From positions 8,592,501-8,656,500 of the forward strand of contig CM028926.1 of NCBI GenBank assembly GCA_016801845.1: DNA of 64,000 nucleotides. Direction: 5' to 3'. This document shows, piece after piece, positions 26,074-37,056 of the stretch; the stretch's first letter is position 1, and each line of letters starts with the position of its first letter. This stretch comes from Polydactylus sextarius (lineage: Eukaryota > Chordata > Actinopteri > Polynemidae). A model generated the notes under the pieces. It had not been told where the DNA came from, searched no databases, and saw only the letters and a program-made list of their open reading frames with translations. Made by a program: the position numbers and the translations under genes.

Positions 26074-26075
26074 TA
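26047..26075. repeat. (ATT)n microsatellite
   Basis: ATT/TTA triplets, which read (TAA)n on the minus strand. They lie just past the 3' end of the LINE fragment at 26136-26763, which may be related to target choice. Confidence 0.85.
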
Positions 26076-26135
26076 ATAAAATAATAATGATATAGTAAAT
26101 TATGTCATATATATGTATTTCAAAAAATCTCCTTC

Positions 26136-26763
26136 TCACCCTCCTGGGTGGTATCTGTGTGTGTTATTCTCAAGCTCGGGTCCTCTACCAGAGGCCTGGG
26201 AGTTTGAGGGTTCTGCGCAGTATCGTAGCTGGTCCCAGGACTGCGCTCTTCTGGACTGAGGCTTCAGATGTTGTTCCTGGGATCTGTTGGAGCCACTTCT
26301 CCCAGTTTGGGGGTCACTGCCCTGAGTGCTCCTACTACCACGGGGACCACACTCGCCTTGACCTTCCACATCTGTTCCAGCTGTTCTTTCAGCCCTTGGT
26401 ACTTTTCAACCTTTTCTTGTTCCTTCTTTCTGATGTTGGCGTCAGCTGGTATTGCCACATCTGTCACCACTGCCTTCTTCTGCACTTTGTCCACCACCAC
26501 TATGCCCGGTTGGTTAGCCAGGAGCTGTTTGTCAGTCCCACAAGTCCCACAGAACCTTGGCACTGCTGTTCTCAGCCACCTTCTGTGGCACGGCTCATTG
26601 GGATTTGGGTACTTCTATTCCAGACTGGGTACAGATGTTGCTGTACACTATTCCAGCTACCTGGTTGTGCCTCTCCATGTTCGCTGACCCGGCTAGCATC
26701 TTGCACCCTGCCATTATATGCTGGACTGTCTCAGGGGCATCTTTGCACAGTCTGCACCTTGGG
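26136..26763 (-). mobile_element. 5'-truncated RLE-type LINE (R4/Dong/Rex6-like), decayed
   Basis: Read on the minus strand this is the C-terminal end of a non-LTR retrotransposon ORF. First comes a zinc knuckle (CRLCKDAPETVQHIMAGC, of the form CX2CX8HX4C), then MERHNQVAGIVYSNIC. A restriction-like endonuclease region follows: LANQPGIVVVDK, VVTDVAIPADANIRKKE and EKVEKYQGLKEQLEQMW. The C-terminus LRRTLKLPGLW ends at a TAG (26185-26187). The short 3' UTR runs to about 26136. The copy is dead: an in-frame TGA at 26597-26595, at least two frameshifts between the knuckle, endonuclease and C-terminal segments, and Gly in place of Asp in the PD motif. Its 5' break is at a (CTAT)n/(AT)n tract. The clade call is from memory of this endonuclease pattern; a neighbouring RLE family is possible. 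Confidence 0.8.
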
Positions 26764-26809
26764 TCTATCTATCTATCTATCTATCTATCTATATATATAT
26801 ATATATATA
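26764..26809. repeat. (CTAT)n followed by (AT)n
   Basis: A tetranucleotide run (26764-26791) merging into AT dinucleotides. It abuts the truncated 5' end of the LINE fragment. Confidence 0.95.
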
Positions 26810-27236
26810 AATTCACTCATATTTATTTGTAACTTATTCTACACTGCACTATATTACACTTTATTTGGGCATAAAAAAAAAGAAACATAAAAAAAAAATC
26901 TTTATTTACATATGCTCTCTTATCTTTCCTCAGATTCAACGATTCAACAGATGCAGGTGGCTACTTTGATTACGTTTTTTATATGTATACTTTCATGTCT
27001 CTATATATCTTTACCCATATCCTCTTTTTATATCTCTGAATGTCTCTTTTGCATCTGCATCTCTCTTGCATTTTTTTTTTAAATATAATACAATCATTTT
27101 ATATATTTTTAAATAATAACCTAATAACCCTTAGGTGGTTTATTTAATTTTCTCATATCTTCCTTGATTTCATAACTTATATTTACTTAAATTACATTGA
27201 CTTTTGCCAGAAACAACATGTACTGCTTCATGACGT

Positions 27237-27252
27237 CCAGCAGGTGACGCTG
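27237..27252 (+). promoter_or_regulatory. possible CTCF-type motif between divergent promoters
   Basis: CCAGCAGGTGACGCTG differs from a textbook CTCF core (CCAGCAGGTGGCGCTG) at one base. It sits between the rcbtb2 and fndc3a promoters. Motif evidence only. Confidence 0.3.
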
Positions 27253-28321
27253 TTGAAGGTCTGGTCGTTGTTCCTTTCATCAATATGACACATTGCACAT
27301 TGTTTGTGCCAAACATTTTGACAGGGTGTTTTTTTCTTTCTTTTGAAAATAAAAACCATATGTAGTGGTAAGTATTATTTCTGAGCATAGGAAAATAAAC
27401 TGGGAGGAAATGTTTCAAATACTTTTCCAATTTCATATTCACCTTGTGGTAGATAAATAGTAGCTTTAAATACTGCAGATTTACTGTGTGTGTGCGTGTG
27501 TGTGTGAAAATAAAACATTTCATTGAAAAATGACATTTTTCTTAATCTATAACAGTTGTTTTGCTTGTTTTCATGTCTGTCTACATCATATATGTGTGTT
27601 TAATGACTATTTCTGACTTCTAAGATTGTTGCTTGGTGATTTTAACGCTGCAGAACATTGGAGACTGTAGATCTGGATTGTAGTTGATGCATTATTTGTG
27701 ATGCTGCCTGTCCTGACACCAGACTTTCTACCTTTAACTTGATCCCATACATTATATATAAAGACATTAGGATATTTAATGGGATTGTTGTGGGAAATGT
27801 AGGGTTTTTTAATTTTATTTTAAGAGACAGTTTAGTGAAGTTTATAGTAATTGTATTCCCTATAGGAGACACAGTAAAAATGAATGAACTATACTATAGT
27901 ACCCTGTAAAGACGACAGGGTGCTTTTTAAGGTGGACCGGAAATTTTTCAACAAGAGGCTGGGCACTGTTTCATCATTGTGTCATTTGTATCTCATCACT
28001 GTCTGAGTCTGGGTGCGACAACTTCGCTCTGTGACGGCTCTGTGTTTTCTTCGCTCTGCTGCAGATTGCACATATTTCTCCTCTGTGACTGACCCGCTGG
28101 ACGAACCGATCACAGACACGTCAACCTTAAGGTTTTTTTTTTATATTCTTTCTTAAAGTCATGAACAGGTAGAGGGAAAAAAAACGTATGAAGTTTATTA
28201 TAATTATAGCGAATATTAATCACACGCGCGAGATTAATTAAATCAAACCAAATGAGACAATGTTAGAAATGTGTCTTTTCCTCGATCTTGGAATTTGGGA
28301 TTCGTCATGATTTCCTCTAAC

Positions 28322-28331
28322 GCGCATGCGC
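28322..28331. promoter_or_regulatory. NRF1-type palindrome in the fndc3a promoter
   Basis: A perfect GCGCATGCGC palindrome in the CpG-containing stretch just before the inferred first exon of fndc3a. NRF1 sites of this form are typical of housekeeping promoters near the transcription start. Confidence 0.5.
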
Positions 28332-28737
28332 AGAGAGCTCTGTAAGCGATGGCGAAATTCCTGCTTTTTACGCGAGGAGCAGGGTTGGATGGAAAGTTAT
28401 CTCGATAAAATTGGCGAATAGGTGAACGATATCGCTACGTGGCGTCGTCACTGTCGCTTGCTGGCCGCTTCTATTTGTTTTAGGTGTAGTTAGTAAACGA
28501 TCGTCGTTTATATTAGTACATCTTCATCTCGCTAACTATTAGCATTAGGTAGCTAACGCTAGCATGTCACACTTTGCCTTGCGCTGTGTTTATCTAGGAA
28601 GCTAGCTAGTTATCTGCCTCAGGTGTTGCAGAAAGTAGCTAGTCGTCGGTGCTCGCTGACGGTTTTTTTTTCCCCGGGAGGTGGGAGAAGAGCTGCTGCA
28701 GAGGAATAATCACTGTGCATCGGCGTGTCAGTCAAGA

Positions 28738-28785
<48 letters not shown>

Positions 28786-28854
28786 TTGCTGTTGTTGCTG
28801 TTGTTGTTGTTGTTGTTGCTGCTGCTGCTGCTGCTGTGCCGACTGACTGACTGA
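28332..28854 (+). other. fndc3a non-coding first exon (5' limit approximate)
   Basis: A CpG-containing stretch ends in a CTG/TTG repeat and then a donor GTGAGT at 28855-28860. The next acceptor on this strand that starts a coding exon is at 31330, where the ATG lies 33 nt inside. A short upstream open frame (ATG near 28349, MAKFLLFTRG and so on, 19 codons) would be a uORF if transcription starts at the NRF1 palindrome. The start position is inferred, not seen. Confidence 0.5.
28738..28836. repeat. CTG/TTG triplet repeat, 33 units, in the fndc3a 5' UTR
   Basis: The run begins with nine uninterrupted CTG units, goes through mixed CTG/TTG, then six TTG and six CTG. All 33 triplets are in register (99 bp). 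On the other strand it reads CAG/CAA. Confidence 0.97.
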
Positions 28855-28913
28855 GTGAGTAACATTAGCTGCACTACTGGTAATAACTCATTACTGTTGG
28901 TGACAGTCTGTCG

Positions 28914-28914
<1 letters not shown>

Positions 28915-28948
<34 letters not shown>
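28915..28948. repeat. (CA)n microsatellite
   Basis: A CA run of about 34 bp at the start of fndc3a intron 1. Confidence 0.96.
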
Positions 28949-28949
<1 letters not shown>

Positions 28950-29220
28950 GTAGCTAGAGTAAACAGCTCTGTTTGGCTCGTTAACTTCACTGTGGCAAAC
29001 AAGGAACATTTGACATTTTAACTGTGACTGTGTGGACTTCAGTATCAAAAGCGTCACATGCTAAAACATAATTGGCTGCTAACAGCGTTGTAAAGTATCA
29101 GGGGGTTAAGCTAAGTGCAGGTAGATGCAGTGAATGGGGGAAAAAAAAGCAGCTGTTCCAGCTGACTAACGTAGGATATCATGTCTCCAGGTGTTTCAGA
29201 TAAACTGTCACATTAAATTT

Positions 29221-29222
<2 letters not shown>

Positions 29223-29259
<37 letters not shown>
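29223..29259. repeat. (AC)n microsatellite
   Basis: An AC run of about 37 bp in fndc3a intron 1, followed by a short (ATC)n near 29275-29293. Confidence 0.96.
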
Positions 29260-29262
<3 letters not shown>

Positions 29263-30185
29263 CTTTAAGGTTATGCATCATCATCATCATCATGTGTGAT
29301 CCTGTGTTTTAATTCTTAAGAATGAGGAATAAGCAGAAGTCTTAGTCAAAGTAGAGATTAGTCTATTATTCTACCTCTGCAGGGTGTTTTCCCCCACGAT
29401 TTCATCAAAACTGTAACTGAGAAACAGCTGCTCTGTCCCTATCGACTGCTCTCAAAGCCACAGTCAAATATGATGTAAATTCAAGGCAACAACAGATGTT
29501 GCCAGTTCTAACAATGTCCATACGACCAAAGTTTATTGTGCTGCAAAAATAATGATTTATGGACAAGTTTATAGACATATTTTCCCACAAACAAGCATAG
29601 TTTAAAACAAAAGGGGAAAGTACCAGTATTATGAGTTCATATTTCACTGCAGGTAACAAGGCACCAATGCAGCCTCCACTGGGAACTCCCAAGAACTTGA
29701 TTAACTGGAATATACCAAGTCACTTTAATATAACACATTCACTCTAATGAAATGACATCACAGGTGGAAACAATGAAAGATTTAAAAAAGTCCTCATTTC
29801 CTGTGTGAAAATAGAGATTTACTCTGGGCTTTACCCACACGTAAAAGGTGGGTGGTCAGAGGTCAATGAAAGGAAAAGCTGTTGTTATCAGAGACAAGAC
29901 AACCCCCTCCTTAAAAAATAACCAGTAACAATAACAAGGTTCATAGTGATACACTGAGTGATAACAGTGATTGACATGGAGGCCTAATGACCACAGAAGG
30001 AGCCTGCCATCACCTAAAGCCTGCTAGTAATACAGGGCTAATCTCATGTCAGTCCCCTACTGCAGCAATAGTTCCTTCAAATCCAGTTCATTGACCATCA
30101 CACTGTAAACTGACTTTGTTGTCTAAGCTTAAGGAGGGGAGGGGCTAAAGCTAACAGATAAGCCAGATCACTGTCGAGGGCTGAA

Positions 30186-30195
30186 GCGCATGCGC
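30186..30195. promoter_or_regulatory. second NRF1-type palindrome, in fndc3a intron 1
   Basis: A second perfect GCGCATGCGC, the same ten bases as at 28322-28331, about 1.1 kb upstream of the start-codon exon. Confidence 0.35.
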
Positions 30196-31362
30196 TAGAT
30201 TGTAATTAGGTTCAAGGACACATGTTACATTTCTCTCATGGTCTTGTGTTGTTTTCTGACTGAATGAGATGTGTGATGCTCACAAGTTTGTTTATTTATT
30301 TATTTATTTTTACAACTGGTCAGTCCTCGTCCTGATCCTCTGTCCCACTTTAATGTTGCACTGTTGCATTTTAACTGCAGAGTCTTAAAAGGTAATGTAT
30401 CTTCTGTGGGAACTGTCATAGGGTTTGACTTGACATGAGATTATGTATAAGCCCTCTTGGTTGATCTGCCTTTGCTGATAGCTTAAATTGTAATAGACAT
30501 ATTGCACTACATCACCATGTGAGAATATCACTGTGTTAATTGCTGTTAATACAATAATCTTGGTTTGTAACAGCTCAGAGATGAACACATTCTCTCTTTG
30601 GGTGTGTGATCAGGACTGTTTAGATCTTCAATTGAACCTGGCTGCTCATCGATGCCATCGGGAAAAAAAAAAATCTTTCAGAGTAAGCAAATGGCTTGCA
30701 GTGCCAGAAAACACTGCCAGTGAATGACTGGTGGTGGAAAAACAATGGATGTGTCTGGAAATTAATTATGATGAGCATCAAATTCCCACTCAGTGCAATT
30801 CACTTTGTCACTGTGTGTTTACTGGAAACAGCAGCACATTTAGACTTTAATTGCCTTGTCCGTGATGTCTTGTGAATTAAAAAAAGTTTTTAAATCACTA
30901 AATATACATCTTATTATCATAAATGTAAAAGAAAAGAACATTGCAGATGTATGTGACCCATCGCACATCCCTGATATCTTTAAAATAATTATGAATTTAT
31001 TAAGATATGTATATGTAGCATCCCTTTATACCTTTTAAATGTATTATACAAAATACAGACAGAAACACTTTTAAAAATGTATGATTTTTGGTGTTTAAAC
31101 AGTGAAGATAGTTAGTCATAATTTTACAGGCACACAATTTTATCTAGTAAATATGAAATCAGTCCCAGTATGATTTAAATATAGTTTAAGTATGTGCTCA
31201 TAATGTTTGCATAATTTCATAACTTCCTCTTGGTCATTCTGGGTAAATGTTGTTCTTGGCTCAGCTCTAATGACAAGACAGTGATGCCACAATACGTTTG
31301 TACATTTGATCTCTGTGTCTCTGCTGCAGGAGTACCTCTTCAGTGGTGTGAATGAGGGAGAC

Positions 31363-33385
31363 ATGGCAGATCACACCCCACCTCTGGAGTCTGGCCAGCT
31401 TCTCAGCCCTGAACTCCCAATCCTGGCTTCACCACCACCCCCAGCCATGGTCAACGGGGATGGCCCCCAGCAGGTACAGTCACAACCCTCTGCCCTTGCG
31501 TGTCTCTCTGCTATTAGTCACATTTGCTGCATCAAGTCTATTACGCCCAAATGGACTTTTAGCAGTCTGCCTCATAATTACAGTTAGGGGATTTTTTTTC
31601 TGAAGTGGTGCCTCTGGCATATTTAGTCTGTTGTTGGTGTGTGCAGTCATTGAACTGTTGTGTGCTTGACTTCATGCAGCAAAACCAACCATGTGGAAAA
31701 CAAAGATACAATAGAGTGAGTTGGCTTTGTTGAGTAGAAAATGTGAGAAATATTTGTACAGTTATGTGCAGAACCCTGCACTGCTTTGCACAGCTGGTGA
31801 TATCGGTGCCATTCATGAACATAATCTGTGATGTAGTGAATTTGTAACATGCGTTGAAACGGTAACATTTTAGGTGGTTGTCTCATCTGTTTTCTCATAT
31901 TATTTACATTATCTCTTGTGAAACATGAAGCTTTCAGTGCTTGTTTCAGATACTAAACAAAACATGCACATATGTCTGTTAGTCACATAAGTATTGAAAC
32001 AAACCCAACGGATTCGCTGCCATCACTTCAGTTTCTCATGGAGCTTGTTTCACAGGCAACAGGTGCCTCCTGGTTATGAACCACATATCTCTCAGTTTTG
32101 ATCGCTGCCTTCGCTGAGCAGGAACAGGGCACAGGGTTGACATCCCCCATCGTCTGCTGTCACAATCAGAGTGAGACTGAGTGGCCGTGACAAGCCTGGG
32201 TGATTTCCCTGTCATTTTGATGGTCATCAGTTCGATTTGCTTAAGTTTCTGTGACTTCCTGGGGGATTACGTTGAACCTACAGTGATATCTTTTTTTTTT
32301 TTCCTGTCATTTCCTCACTCACTCTTGTGCAGTTTATCCAGATAAGACTTGCTAATATTAGCACTGCTAACCCACCCAATAACATGCCTTTCCACCCATC
32401 TTGTCATTTTCCACAATGGAAAATCCCACACCTGAATCGGTCTTTGTTCACGTAGAGATCAAATTTTGCCGGTCGCGTTGGGCTGTGAGGGTGTTGTTCT
32501 CATGGAATTCAGTTACCTTTCCACCTCCCACAAAGCTTACCTGATTATCTGAACATGTCCCATGTCAGTGTTTACGGTTTTTTTTTTTTTTTTATGAGAG
32601 CTAAAGGAATAAAATGTGGTTGTTCCTTCCTTGTTTACATTGTCGCTATCCTGCTGTTCAGACCAATTTCAGCACTTTTTGTTCACAATCACTGAAATCT
32701 ACTTAAATGTGTCACGGTGAGGGAGAATAACAGGTATCGCGTAACCCCATGATGTCTGTGTTGCTTTTATTCTTTTATTTTTTTATTTTATTTTTTGCAT
32801 TTAGGCTGTTTGCGTCAGACGTATCAGTACTCACGTACACAACCTATAATAAGATACAAAAACAACTGATTTCTATTCAGTTTCTATTGATTACAATTAA
32901 ATGCATGATATGAAATTTGATTTGATGTCAGTAGCTACAAACCAATATTATCGCTGGTAGAACCTGCAAAACGCTATAACAAATATTTCACTCTTAGTAT
33001 TAAAGGATTAGAAAAAAAAATAACTGTATGTTGTCACACCAATAGTGAACAATGGCCGATGATTTCTTTTCACTGAAATGCTGCCAGAACCGAATATTAC
33101 GCATCGCTGATTCAGGGTCATTATCGTGCATCTGTAACCATCATTTAAAAAAAAAATGTTATATGGCTGCGTGTCTACAAAAAAACACGGTTTATTGCTC
33201 CTGTTATGAGCTCAGCTTTTATCAGAGAATGATGGGTCATACGCAATTACACACACGAGAGGCTCGGGAGAAGGAGACTAGTTGTAATTTGTCCTAACTT
33301 GGATTTTGACATGTTTATTGATCGATATTTGGTTCTAAATTGACGTGGTCATATCTTTTGACATTTAAATCAGATTTCTCATATA

Positions 33386-33435
<50 letters not shown>

Positions 33436-36400
33436 GCTTCCTCCTCTTCACAGTATCTTTGGTTTTGATTGCATTAACCTTTAACGTTAGATTAGTTTTC
33501 TCATCGGAAACTGGCACTAACTATAATGCTTTGTGCTTTCAGAAAACACAGGGAATTTAGAGTGACTGATTTAATGGTGTCTGACTCCTAATCAACTGTG
33601 ATGCAAGAACAAAAACCTTCCATAAATCCATTTTTGATTTATTTGACTCAGAGCTTTTCAAGGATTGTCTGGTGGTTGTCTGAGCATTGCTGTGACTAAG
33701 ATGTAGCTGATACATGTTGTGTGTCTGAGAAGGTGTGTAAATATCATGACAGCTGCGGAGTGAGGAGCAGGAACCACTGGAGGGGACTGGGCCCTGATGG
33801 AGCGAGGTGGGACTGTGGTGACAGTGAAGAGGATTCACAGCGATGGCTGACCCCTCTGTTTCTGACCTTTTTGTTGGGGAAGCTGCAAGGACACCTCATG
33901 CTTTGTTCTTGGTTTCTCTTGGTATTAACGCTCTGGTGGACCAATTATTCTGAGTCAGAGAGGGAGTTGTTTTCTTGAGGTCGTTACCTGAGATGATTCC
34001 TTTGTAGAGATGACTTTGGGTACACTATGATTCACTGGCTCAATCCATTTAAGCCCCTCTCTCCCTCCCAAGTTTTTCCTACTCTTGCCATTTGATTCAT
34101 AGCTAAATTGGTAACAGATGATTTAGTGTGTTTCTGTCAATGTTTAAGCTCAGCTAATGGCTTATGCACTTAGCTGTTTGTGACTGTGCTGGTGCTTATG
34201 TATATTTTCTTCCATTTTGTTCATTACTTTTTTTTTTTTTTTTTCATTTGACCTGCTGTGTCATGCGTGCCTGCTCTCGCTTGCTTATGTTTTTATGCTC
34301 CTCTACTTTGATTGGTTTTAGGTCTGTGTTTTGTAACTTGACGGACTGTACGTTCCCCCGGAAAACATCTAATTGCGCAATCTTTCAAGCCAACAAAACA
34401 GTTTTTCTACTCATACATATTTAAACGATCAATCTTCTGTGACATGAGCTGAGATTTGAAAATCAGAACGCTGCTTGTTTGTTTCACTTGTGTGTGTGTG
34501 CGTGTTAAATAGTAACAACACCAATTGAACAGGGAGCGCACGGCCATGAGTGTGTGGTCTGCTCGTGGCTACTTGCCATGCGTGGGCTAATGTTACTGTG
34601 GGATAGTGAGATCTCACTCCACAACCCAGCCATCTTTAGTGCTGGCCTTGTATGCTATAGCCAGACACAGGAGACAGGGCCCTGGATCTGTGCCCCTCAC
34701 AAGTTGCCAACGGGGCCTGAGATGTTGTGACAAAAATGCAACCCACTCTGCTCGTCTCCCCCGGTCAGCCACTGAATCATCTGTGAAGATGGGGGTGAGC
34801 CCACCATTTGTCAGCGATTGTGAGGAGGTGGACAGTGCGTGACTCAGCAGTGTTTAGGACACTTTCTTCCAAGCCAGTGAGACGAACCATACCATTACTG
34901 CACCAATTTACAGAACAGACACAAGTACTGCATATCTTATCAAGTAAGTCGGCCGATCGATGGCAGCAGCACTCAATAAGTGTTCACTTCTGACATCTAG
35001 TACTAGAAGAAACAAGTGCTGCAGGTGATCAGCATATATGCTCAAAGCCTAAAGCTAACTCTGAGTCAATACATCAAATGTCAACGTTTATGATTTATTT
35101 ATTATTTTACAATGTTATATATTCTCTTACAGTGTATACACTTTCTTACTATCAAAACAATAATTCAAGGTGTTTAAATAAATAAGAATAGATTTCACAT
35201 TAGTCTTTAGTAGAATCACTTAATTGGCTTTTGCGTTAAAATGAAAAAGCCGTACTCTTCATTTCAAACATAAAATCTGAAATCGTAATTGCCTCATTAG
35301 TATTTTACTGCTACTTCATTCTCACTGGTTGGATGGAGGGAGACAAACTTGGGAGAAGAAACATAAGGCTGTGGAAAAGAGTAAAACAGGAATTTTAATG
35401 TGTTGGAAATCTACGAGGGGTGCATAAAATCTCATCATTTAAAAAAAAAAAAAAAAAAACTAAAGCAGTTTGACAGACCAAACACAGCGATCAAGCTGGA
35501 AAGACCTTGACCGGGAAGCTGAACTTGAAGCCAAGGACAAGTCTGACAGAAGTACACAGTGCTGTGAAGGGAGATCGCCCTGGAAGCAGTACACTCAGGA
35601 CAGCACTTCACAAGTGTGAGCTCTGTGGTGGACGAGCCAGACGGAAGAGAAAAAGGAAAAGCGCGTGACCACATGCCTGGAATTTGGAAATTCACGTGAA
35701 TTTTTCAGAGGCATGAGCCAAAAGATAATGTGATCTGATTTAACAATAATGAATAGTTCAGCTGGGGTGGAGATCTCATTCTATCACCCATCAAACACCA
35801 GCTCCTCCGTGCAGCACAGTGGTGGCACAATCTTTATTTTTTTTAGGCTGTTTTAAAGAGAACAAAGACCAGAGCAAAAACAGGCAAAAGTAAAAGCTCT
35901 GTTTTTTCTGTATGTTGCTAAATTATCAGGACAATAATCCTAACCATACAACCAAAGTACGACTGTTTCCTTGATAACATTTTGCTGTTGCTGTAATAAA
36001 CGTATATAGCAGGTTATCTCCTGTGGGTTAATATTGCTAAGAAGATAATGAATATTTACAAGGATGTGCTACAGCGTTAACACCTCCTGGATGGACTTTT
36101 TCCCCTCTGTCTATTTCCATCCTGCCATTCTGTCATGCAACGTTTCCCAGGGAATCTGGAGGGTGGAGGATCATCAAATTGCCTTGAATTATCATTGCAC
36201 ACGTAAGCGTATGCCATCAGCTGCGGGGAGAGTGCGTTAGTGCCTGGCTAGTTCCGACGCTGGCAGGATTTTCCCTGTGTCATTTGGCTCCTGTTTCCTG
36301 ACCACCCCAGCTGCTATGTCACATCAGCGCACAGCAAACAATTAAGAGGAACAAATAGTGAGAAACCTGAACTCTGAGTCACCAAGAGCCGAGAAACGTC

Positions 36401-37019
36401 AGAGCTAACAGCCATGAACGCACAGAGGAGACCCATTCTCCTGGGTAATAAAACACAGCAGTGGCCACCTGTGTGACAGTGTGTGCTAACTGATCCTCAC
36501 TCTCTTTGCATAAGTCTCCTACATGACTGTAAATCTTGACAGTGGTGGGAAAGAGAGGTATATAGTTCTATAAATTGGTGGCAGCATCTGAGTTTCATTG
36601 CTCCTGTTCCCTTAATGCATATGGTTTCTTCACACAGTGCTCTGTATAAAAAAAAAAAAAAAAAAAGAAAGATCATTTGGTTGTGAATGTGATCAGGCAA
36701 CCACTGCACCTAATATTGCTCAGTCATGTGTGTGAAAAGTAACCTTTGTGGTGTCGTTGTCGTGCTCCAGAGTCTATCCACTTCCAGATGAAGTCATCAT
36801 ACACTTGGGTTTGTGGTGGCTGCTCCATATGTGTGTGTTTGCATTGTGTTAAAGCTGTGTAAATGTGTGTCTCACTGTCACCCCCAAGGCTGGGTGGGGT
36901 GGGCTGCAGTAACAATGACTAACAGTTGCTTCGGGCAAGTCAGGTTTTCGGAAGAGGAAGTTAGCTAATCTAAAAATGTGTTAATTCATCACTGTGTCAT
37001 TTCATTTCCCAACATTTAC

Positions 37020-37056
<37 letters not shown>

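Larger units (their letters stand above)
25951..28299. other. spacer between the head-to-head rcbtb2 and fndc3a promoters
   Basis: About 2.3 kb, largely AT-rich, with the LINE fragment, simple repeats, a CTCF-like motif at 27237-27252 and a short GT run near 27487. I see no coding exon. The open frame at 27642-27872 has no recognisable motif. Confidence 0.55.

Noticed and set aside
26102..26890. 262-codon plus-strand open frame, the second-longest single open frame after lpar6
   Set aside because: It is the antisense of the decayed LINE ORF plus simple repeats. The real protein similarity is on the minus strand.
28649..28846. Poly-Cys open frame (plus) and the matching Ser/Asn-rich frame (minus)
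   Set aside because: Both are translations of the CTG/TTG repeat in different frames. The repeat lies in a leader exon.
34430..35000. Higher-complexity block in fndc3a intron with several overlapping short frames
   Set aside because: No frame has splice sites of fitting phase and I could not match it to a known element, so it is left unannotated.
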